A stretch of 64,000 nt of DNA from Trematomus loennbergii (lineage: Eukaryota > Chordata > Actinopteri > Perciformes > Nototheniidae): NCBI GenBank assembly GCA_012861695.1, contig JAAOOA010000181.1, positions 62,001 to 126,000 on the forward strand, written 5' to 3'. Every line of letters begins with the position of its first letter. Position 1 is the first letter of the stretch. Both the position numbers and the translations under genes were made by a program. The notes beneath the pieces were generated by a model. The model was given only the letters and a program-made list of their open reading frames with translations. It was not told where the DNA came from and made no database searches. Positions 57,371 through 64,000 of the stretch are shown in pieces.

Positions 57371-60300
57371 ATCAATGAGTTCTTCATCTGAACTTTGCAT
57401 AGTACATAACTCATATCAAAAACATACTATCAAAATGGAATGGTTCAAATAACCGTCATCAAAAATACAAACAATACATTGGTTGGTCTTCTGGTGTAAA
57501 AGTTTTCCCTTGTGCATAACTTTTAGTTTTAACATTCAATATCACTTTTTAAAATAGCAGCAACTTGTGGTATTAGAACATTTCTTACTCCCTCCTTTCA
57601 CAGAAACCGTTCCCATACCACATTCAGTGTTAAGGCACTTGTTTTACAAAGTATAAAAACATACTATTTAAAAATCGCATCACTAATAACAGTATAAAAC
57701 ATAAAAGTTAGAAACCTTTTTTGAATAGTGCAAAGTAATACCACTTTGTAGCTGGTTCTTCATTCTAATGATTTCATCATTTGAAATATCACATGATTTG
57801 GACATTCTTTGAACAATCTCATCATTTATCATCCATATCATTTAACATCATTTACACACTGTCTTCATTTTCATCAATATCTGTATATGGGTTGAGTCGT
57901 CTTGTTCTGCTAGCAATTGAAACTGTTCCCTTATGAGAAATGTACCCTCCCCCCTTTCATACTTTTTAAAGTATGAAAGTAATATGTTCTCTAGAAAAGG
58001 CCGTGGTGATCAATCGGTACGTTAGGGTGCGGGTACATGGAATGCAACTCCAACATCTAGCACTCCCCTGGGCACCCCTATGCTATCCTTGTACACTGTG
58101 GAGCCTAAACTCCCTCCTTTGACTGGTCTCTTAGCCCTACTGGTTTTGGGGTGTTTCGCCATGTTGATTAACTGCCCCACTGTCATTGGTACTGCATATA
58201 AAACATCACTGGCTGTACAAGTGCACAGGTCCCAGTCTAATCCTGTAGCAAGACTGCGTACAAGGTTTTAGTTCCATGATACCATCAAACATCTACTCTG
58301 GGATACGGCATTTCAGACAGTCATTTCTGGGAGAAGATTTTGGTCAGTTACAACAATTGGAGAATTTCATCACTTATGGTTCCTACTTCATTACCTTGGG
58401 TGGTCTGTTCTAATGCAGTGATAAAGTTCCTTAAATGGTGTGAAAACCGGTGGAATATCAATAACTCTTATACTAATTTATCTTCAATTCTAGTCTACTT
58501 AAAGAACTATGCTAACCCCTTTAACAGTGTGTGGAACCTTGGGTGTCCGAGCATGTAACAGTTACTCCCTCCTTTAGCAAGGATTTTAAAAACAGTAGTT
58601 ATTTCATCCATGGTTTGTAGTTCAATTTAGGAATTTTCACTTATGGCGGATATGTTTCTACTTTAAATAACATCTCTAAATTTCAGGTCATCCCTGATTA
58701 AATGGATGACCATCAGGAGGTGGTGGCGCTTGTCTTTTAAACTCATAATTTGGTGCCGTGCGCTCCCTGTGAAGCTACAAGTAAGATTTAAAACAACTGC
58801 TGGGTGGGTTGAGTGACCCCTTCTTCTCTAAACGATATGGGTTGTCAAAAATATGCATCATTGCAATGAGTGATCCAAGGCCCCGCATGTATTACTCCCA
58901 ATTATATTGCTTTTTCCAAAATTAAATTTGCAATCGCTCTTTGCCCAGTGTCCTTTAAAACTCTACATCTTGGACAAACAAATGTTATTTCCACCTTAAC
59001 AGTTCTCCTATGGTAATAACTATGCTACAATGGCGAAAACAATACTTTAGATTGGGATACTATATTTGGCTTGGTATTAGCTCTCCCTTTAACATTGTCC
59101 AACTAACACAGATTTGTCTGCTCTTATAGAGTGGTCACTAAAACTATCCCTTTAGCTGTAGATCAATATTGTAACACATTAGATCTCTACCAAATTCACC
59201 CATGAATAAAATCTCTTAGGGAATAATTCGTTTCCATGATGGAAAGATTGAAAAATATGTTCTACTCTGTACTCCTAAGTCCCAAAACACTCACTGCTTA
59301 AAGTGTAAAGTGTGGTGAATATTTCCATCATGTCTACCCCTTTATCTCACAGTACCCTCAGTGTGTTTTAGGATTATTTCCTCATTTTACTTTAACAGTT
59401 TCCTCTTTATTACTATTTTAATTTACCAATTTATTAATTCATGGCTAATAAATCTTTTTGTCTTTACGTATTTATCAAGTCAATTCAAGTTTGTTTGTGA
59501 ATAAGTGTGTTTATGTATAAACTCACTCACTCCCGTTTTCCTTTTCTCCTCCTCTTGTTGTCTCAAGCCACGACCCCCTCACATTCTGTTAGACCATGCC
59601 AACTCCTCTGGTTCCGTCTTCTCCTCAGTCCATCAGCTCTTAAATCCTTCGCTGGTACTCTTTTCAGTGGCCCAACTGCTTTGCATTTCATCTCCTTCTT
59701 TACAGTCTCTTCGCTGTTGTATGGAGGGCGTATTCTGCTTTCATGTCCCACACTCTGCTCTTGTGCCAAATCTCGTGGCTCAGCTTGGAACTTCATGTCC
59801 TTAGGGACTGATGAGAGTATGCCTCTTTATGTCAGCATGCTGTTCTGGTTCTGGATGCCTCAGGTGGAGAAGGTTCTGGATGCAGTCTTGTCGTTGTTGG
59901 TTCAGCTCTGGTTCTCTGTCTGTTCGATGGAGGAGGAGGAGGAGGAGTCTCCTATAGTGAGGTCTTTTGTCTGATAGGGGTCGTAGCAGTCTGACAGGCA
60001 GAGAGAGAGAGAGTCCAGGTCTCGGGACGCATTACCTATAGAAATTCTAACACACTGAGGTAAAGTAAATCAACCTTCTCCACTCTATCTTCTAATCATA
60101 CTATCTGTTTTAAATGTTAAATGCCATCTAAACACAATTAATGTCTACTAATAAATGTACTATATCTCTAAACATTGTTTTTTCTCCCACTGTAACACAT
60201 CTACTCCAAATAACTCTTTCAGGAAACCATTTTCTTCTATAAATTGAAATACTTACATGTTTCAAGCACCACATGTTTCACACACTATAAAAGGACGTCC

Positions 60301-62270
60301 CCATATATTCTCCAATATTTTAAATCTCACTATTACTTAGCAATAGTAACTTTTGTGACTGGATACATCTGTGCACAGTCGCCACAATCTGTTGGGGAAT
60401 TTTGTTCATAGAGTTTGTACATACAGTTGTCCTCGTGGGTTAGTACCCTGTTTCTACTGTAATAACTTTTCAATAATTGTGCTCAGGTCACCAGTCGGTT
60501 GTCCATAGTCTTAACGGGGGTGTTTCTGGTACAGACTAAAACATGGATCCAGTGTATTTGGAGATTCCCCTAAATTGTAAATCCCATCACTTAAATATTC
60601 CGATCACTTAAACCCATCTCATCATTTGATACAAGAACTGCATATAGGGGGGGTGAATCATCTTGATTGTAACCTCCTCATCTTTGGGAACGAGTATTTC
60701 TAACTCCTCCTCTTGTTGCTCAACTGATCTTTTGGCTCTGGGGATAAGTGAAAGTCTCTGAAACACAGCTGGTGTTTTGTTAGTGATGTGGGCATTTTCT
60801 ACGAGTGAACTAATGGATCCATGTCTTTCATGATATGTACTCCCCATCCAACCAGAAAGGTGCCAAGTGTAATGAGCACAATCAACAATGCTATTCTGAC
60901 TCTTATCCCTAGGGGACCCCAATTGCTTTGGCTTTGTTCTTGACATTTTATCCATGGTTGTGTCAGTTATAAAATGTAAATGAGTACAAAAATAACGTAT
61001 ACGAAAATAGAAACAAAACGTTGGACTCTTTTCAGGTGAAAAAACAAAATAGGTTTTCACTTTAGTGTACAATCTATAAAAATCTAAAGACAATTCGTCT
61101 TTTGAGCTGTTGCTATCTTAATCGTATTTCTATTTATTGTTTTGTTCCAGCTCTGCCAAATCAGTCCTAGCTTCCAATAACTTTTCTGGAAGTTGCCAGT
61201 GAAGGGTGACAATGTGTGAGGTGGTGTCAATTTGCTCCTTTTTCTTTACCTTTAAACCGGAGCGCGTGTGAAGTTCTTTACAACTTGTCACGGTTCCGAC
61301 CACCGGGGATCAGCCCACTGTGTTTTGGGAACTTTCACCCTCACCCAATCACCTGGCCGAACAGGAGTCTCTTCTGATGTCTCGTCTGGTATCTGTGCAG
61401 TTTTCCTAGCCTGTGTAGACAAAAACTTGGAAAATATTACTCAGAGCTCTGACATATTCATCCACTTCTATTTGTCTAATATCTAAAACTGGACCACTCC
61501 CTCCTTGGAGGAGGCCCAAGCTTTGGTATACCTTTTGTTGTTATGCGACCTATTGTTGACAACATGTTATTATTTATCAACTACAACGTTACCGAAATCC
61601 ATTATCTGACTAATCATGACCTTCCCTCCTTTGAGCATAAAATGCTCAATTAATATCGCAATGATTACTCTATTATGAATAGGACATGGAAAACCCATAA
61701 CGTCGTAGCAAACACATAAATCCTCTGTGTACCCACAAGGCGTACAAAGATGTTGTGTGATGTATCGTCTTCCAATGGTATAAATGCACATTGACTAAAA
61801 ATCTGCCATCAGCACAAAAATATAGTTTACTTCTTGTTAGTTCAATAATGGCTTTTGTCATGGTACTATGTATCAGTGTTGCTGCGAAAAAACCACACTG
61901 GTGTTGCTAATACGTCTTAATAGCTCTAGTATTAGAGATTGGCTGACACTGTTAAACAAACAAATCATGACAAAATAATATTCTTTAAACTAGTGGGAAA
62001 TACGAACTACTCTCACAGAGGGTTGCACGCAGAAGAACATGAAGGGCTGATGTCCCTCACTTAAAAATAGATATTGCTTATGCACTACTTTATAAATCAC
62101 AAATTCACTTGAACATAAATAAATGAAGACTGATTCTTGAAACTGTTGTAAAAAACCCTACAACTTCTTCATCCAAGCTCAGTGTTATGTTATTTAGTTG
62201 GCAGCTCATGCCTTAAATCAGAAACTTCAGACCTATTATAAAAATGTGTTTATGAGAGAATGTAATCTGA
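57197..62270 (-). mobile_element. Decayed endogenous retrovirus body (pol end, env region)
   Basis: Read on the minus strand: about 61480-61140 holds an integrase C-terminal domain (RPGDWVRVKV and a DPRW stretch), interrupted by stops. 61093-60608 is an open frame in the env position with a basic RAKRSV site resembling a furin site. Near 57960-57850 a frame ends with an acidic tail (NPYTDIDENEDSV) just before the polypurine tract, as expected for an envelope tail. Gag, protease and RT were not recognised. The element is old and non-functional. Genus is not assigned. Confidence 0.6.
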
Positions 62271-62279
62271 CTCCATATA

Positions 62280-63887
62280 CAGGACTGTCTCAGAAAATTA
62301 GAATATTGTGATAAAGTTCTTTATTTTCTGTAATGCAATTAAAAAAACAAAAATGTCATACATTCTGGATTCATTACAAATCAACTGAAATATTGCAAGC
62401 CTTTTATTATTTTAATATTGCTGATTATGGCATACAGCTTAAGAAAACTCAAAAATCCTATCTCTAAATATTAGAATATCATGAAAAAGTATACTAGTAG
62501 GGTGTTCAACGAATCACTTGAATCGTCTAATTAACTCGAAACACCTGCAAGGGTTTCCTGAGCCTTGAAAAACACTCAGCTTGGTTCAGTAAACTAAATC
62601 ACAAGTATGGGGAAGACTGCTGATCTGACTGCTGTCCAGAGGACCGTCATTGACACCCTCCATCAGGAGGGTAAGACACAAAAAGAAATTTCTCAAAGAG
62701 CAAGCTGTTCACAGAGTGCAGTTTCAAAGCACATCCACAAAAAGTCTGTTGGAAGGGGGAAATGTGGCAGGAAACGCTGCACAACCAAGAGAGATGACCG
62801 CAGCCTTAACAGCATTGTGAAGAAGAGTCGCTTCCAGAATTTGGGGGAGCTTCAAAGACAGTGGACTGAAGCTGGAGTCCAGGTATCAAAAGTCACTGTT
62901 CACAGGCGTGTCCGGGAAATGGGCTACAATAGCCGTATTCCCATGGTCAAGCCACTTCTGAACTCAAGACAACGGAAGAGGCGTCTGACTTGGGCTAAGG
63001 AAAAGAAGCACTGGACAGTTGCACAGTGGTCCAAAGTCCTCTTTTCAGACGAAAGCAAGTTTTGTATTTCATTTGGAAGTCAAGGCGCCAGAGTCTGGAG
63101 AAAGGCTGGAGAGGCGCAAAATCCAAGTTGCTTGAAATCCAGTGTGAAGTTCCCACAGTCAGCGATGGTTTGGGGAGCCATGTCAGCTGCTGGTGTTGGT
63201 CCACTGTGTTTCATCAAGCCCAGAGTAAATGCAGCTGTGTACCAAGAGATTTTAGAGCACTACATGCTTCCGTCTGCTGAAAAGCTCTATGGAGATGAGG
63301 AATTCATTTTCCAGCATGATCTGGCACCTGCCCACAGTGCCAAAACCACCAGTAACTGGTGTACTGACCATGGCATTACTGTCCTCGATTGGCCTGCAAA
63401 TTCCCCTGACCTGAACCCCATAGAGAATATGTGGGGTATTGTGAAGAAGAAGCTGAAAGACACCAGACCCAACAATGCTAATGAGCTAAAGGCCGCTATT
63501 GAAGCATCCTGGGCATCCATAACACCTCAGCAATGCCACAGGCTGATTGCCTCCATGCCACGCCGCATTGATGCAGTAATCCGTGCAAAAGGATTCCCAA
63601 CCAAGTACTGAGTGCATTAATGGACATTTTCAAATGTTTGATTGTGTTTTGCTGTTATAAATCTTTTTTTTTTACTTGGTCTGAGGAACTATTCTAATTT
63701 TTTGAGATAGGATTTTTGAGTTTTCTTAAGCTGTATGCCATAATCAGCAATATTAAAATAATAAAAGGCTTGCAATATTTCAGTTGATTTGTAATGAATC
63801 CAGAATGTATGACATTTTTGTTTTTTAATTGCATTACAGAAAATAAAGAACTTTATCACAATATTCTAATTTTCTGAGACAGTCCTG
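62280..63887 (+). mobile_element. Full-length Tc1/mariner transposon
   Basis: The left terminus CAGGACTGTCTCAGAAAAT and right ATTTTCTGAGACAGTCCTG are exact inverses. Inverted repeats extend for about 200 bases each side, including inner repeats at 62432-62482 and 63690-63740. TA dinucleotides flank both ends (TATA on each side, so the exact duplicated TA is ambiguous by two bases). The transposase is open, so this copy could be recent. Confidence 0.95.
62607..63611 (+). CDS. Tc1-like transposase, DD34E, intact
   Basis: 334 codons from ATG to TGA with no break, normal for Tc1 (about 340). Residues 1-110 form the bipartite paired-like helix-turn-helix DNA-binding region (QKEISQRASCSQSAVSKHI, then a GRKR AT-hook-like linker). 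The catalytic triad is visible: D148 (LFSDES), D238 (FQHDLAPAH) and E273 (PDLNPIENMW), with exactly 34 residues between D238 and E273. It cuts and pastes its own element at TA sites in the nucleus. Activity is not proven by sequence, but nothing essential is missing. Confidence 0.95.
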   Translation: MGKTADLTAVQRTVIDTLHQEGKTQKEISQRASCSQSAVSKHIHKKSVGRGKCGRKRCTTKRDDRSLNSIVKKSRFQNLGELQRQWTEAGVQVSKVTVHRRVREMGYNSRIPMVKPLLNSRQRKRRLTWAKEKKHWTVAQWSKVLFSDESKFCISFGSQGARVWRKAGEAQNPSCLKSSVKFPQSAMVWGAMSAAGVGPLCFIKPRVNAAVYQEILEHYMLPSAEKLYGDEEFIFQHDLAPAHSAKTTSNWCTDHGITVLDWPANSPDLNPIENMWGIVKKKLKDTRPNNANELKAAIEASWASITPQQCHRLIASMPRRIDAVIRAKGFPTKY

Positions 63888-64000
63888 TATACCTCAACTT
63901 AATAAATGAAGTTCCCCTTTAAACACAGCCCCGGTCTTCTGACGGGGTCTATCTATGGTGGCTGGTAAATGTTGTGCCAGTTTCTGTCACTCTGTCACTG
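63888..64000. other. Flank after the Tc1 element
   Basis: Short unassigned sequence to the window end; no feature is seen. Confidence 0.5.

Noticed and set aside
59507..59974. 155-codon plus-strand ORF with hydrophobic start
   Set aside because: It overlaps the minus-strand retroviral body, shows no family, and ends in a GAG-repeat Glu run. I treat it as a shadow.
57150..62270. Intact retroviral env or pol gene
   Set aside because: Only short segments in shifting frames are recognisable, and stops interrupt the integrase end. There is no basis to call a functional gene or a genus.

Overview
This window looks like teleost fish genomic DNA, probably percomorph, although the species cannot be named from the sequence. 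The signs are spliced eukaryotic genes with GT-AG introns, teleost-type C-type lectins, tRNA-derived SINEs, Tc1, Harbinger, hAT and Kolobok-type DNA transposons, fish LINEs, and long (GT)n microsatellites. No bacterial or phage features are present.

Layout. 1-12.2 kb holds two broken C-type lectin genes followed by the 5' half of drc7 (dynein regulatory complex subunit 7, a cilium/sperm flagellum protein). The drc7 exons continue to 16.6 kb and then stop. 17.4-24.3 kb carries exons of a different gene, a PHF20-like chromatin reader (second Tudor domain, AT-hook-like basic stretch, C2H2 finger); its second Tudor exon is split by a Harbinger transposon. 24.4-32.2 kb is a mosaic of partial copies of the drc7 upstream block, broken by a fold-back element, a 3.4 kb Kolobok-type element with a THAP exon, a SINE and a LINE fragment. 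32.2-40.5 kb is one old Tc1 element carrying at least four later insertions: a LINE end, a 5.2 kb element with its own nested LINE and MITE, a Harbinger MITE, and a solo LTR. 41.6-48.4 kb contains a tyrosine-recombinase gene followed by 5.5 kb of adjoining minisatellite families, much of it present twice. 49.3-56.4 kb is a second, near-identical copy of the lectin-drc7 block. It is cut off after drc7 exon 3 by a decayed minus-strand endogenous retrovirus (56.4-62.2 kb). A full-length Tc1 transposon with an open DD34E transposase follows at 62.28-63.89 kb.

No host gene here is clearly intact. Lectin, drc7 and PHF20-like exons keep good splice sites and conserved residues but carry one-base frameshifts, stops or lost splice sites. 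Either these are duplicated pseudogenes, or part of the damage is indel error in a long-read assembly; the sequence alone cannot separate the two. The two copies of the lectin-drc7 block act as a built-in control: several transposons have a filled site in one copy and the undisturbed target in another, which fixes their boundaries and target duplications.

The items most worth a second look are the drc7/PHF20-like chimeric junction, the tyrosine-recombinase gene with its compound repeat tail, duplication junctions that coincide with transposon ends, and (GT)n tracts that directly abut four splice sites.
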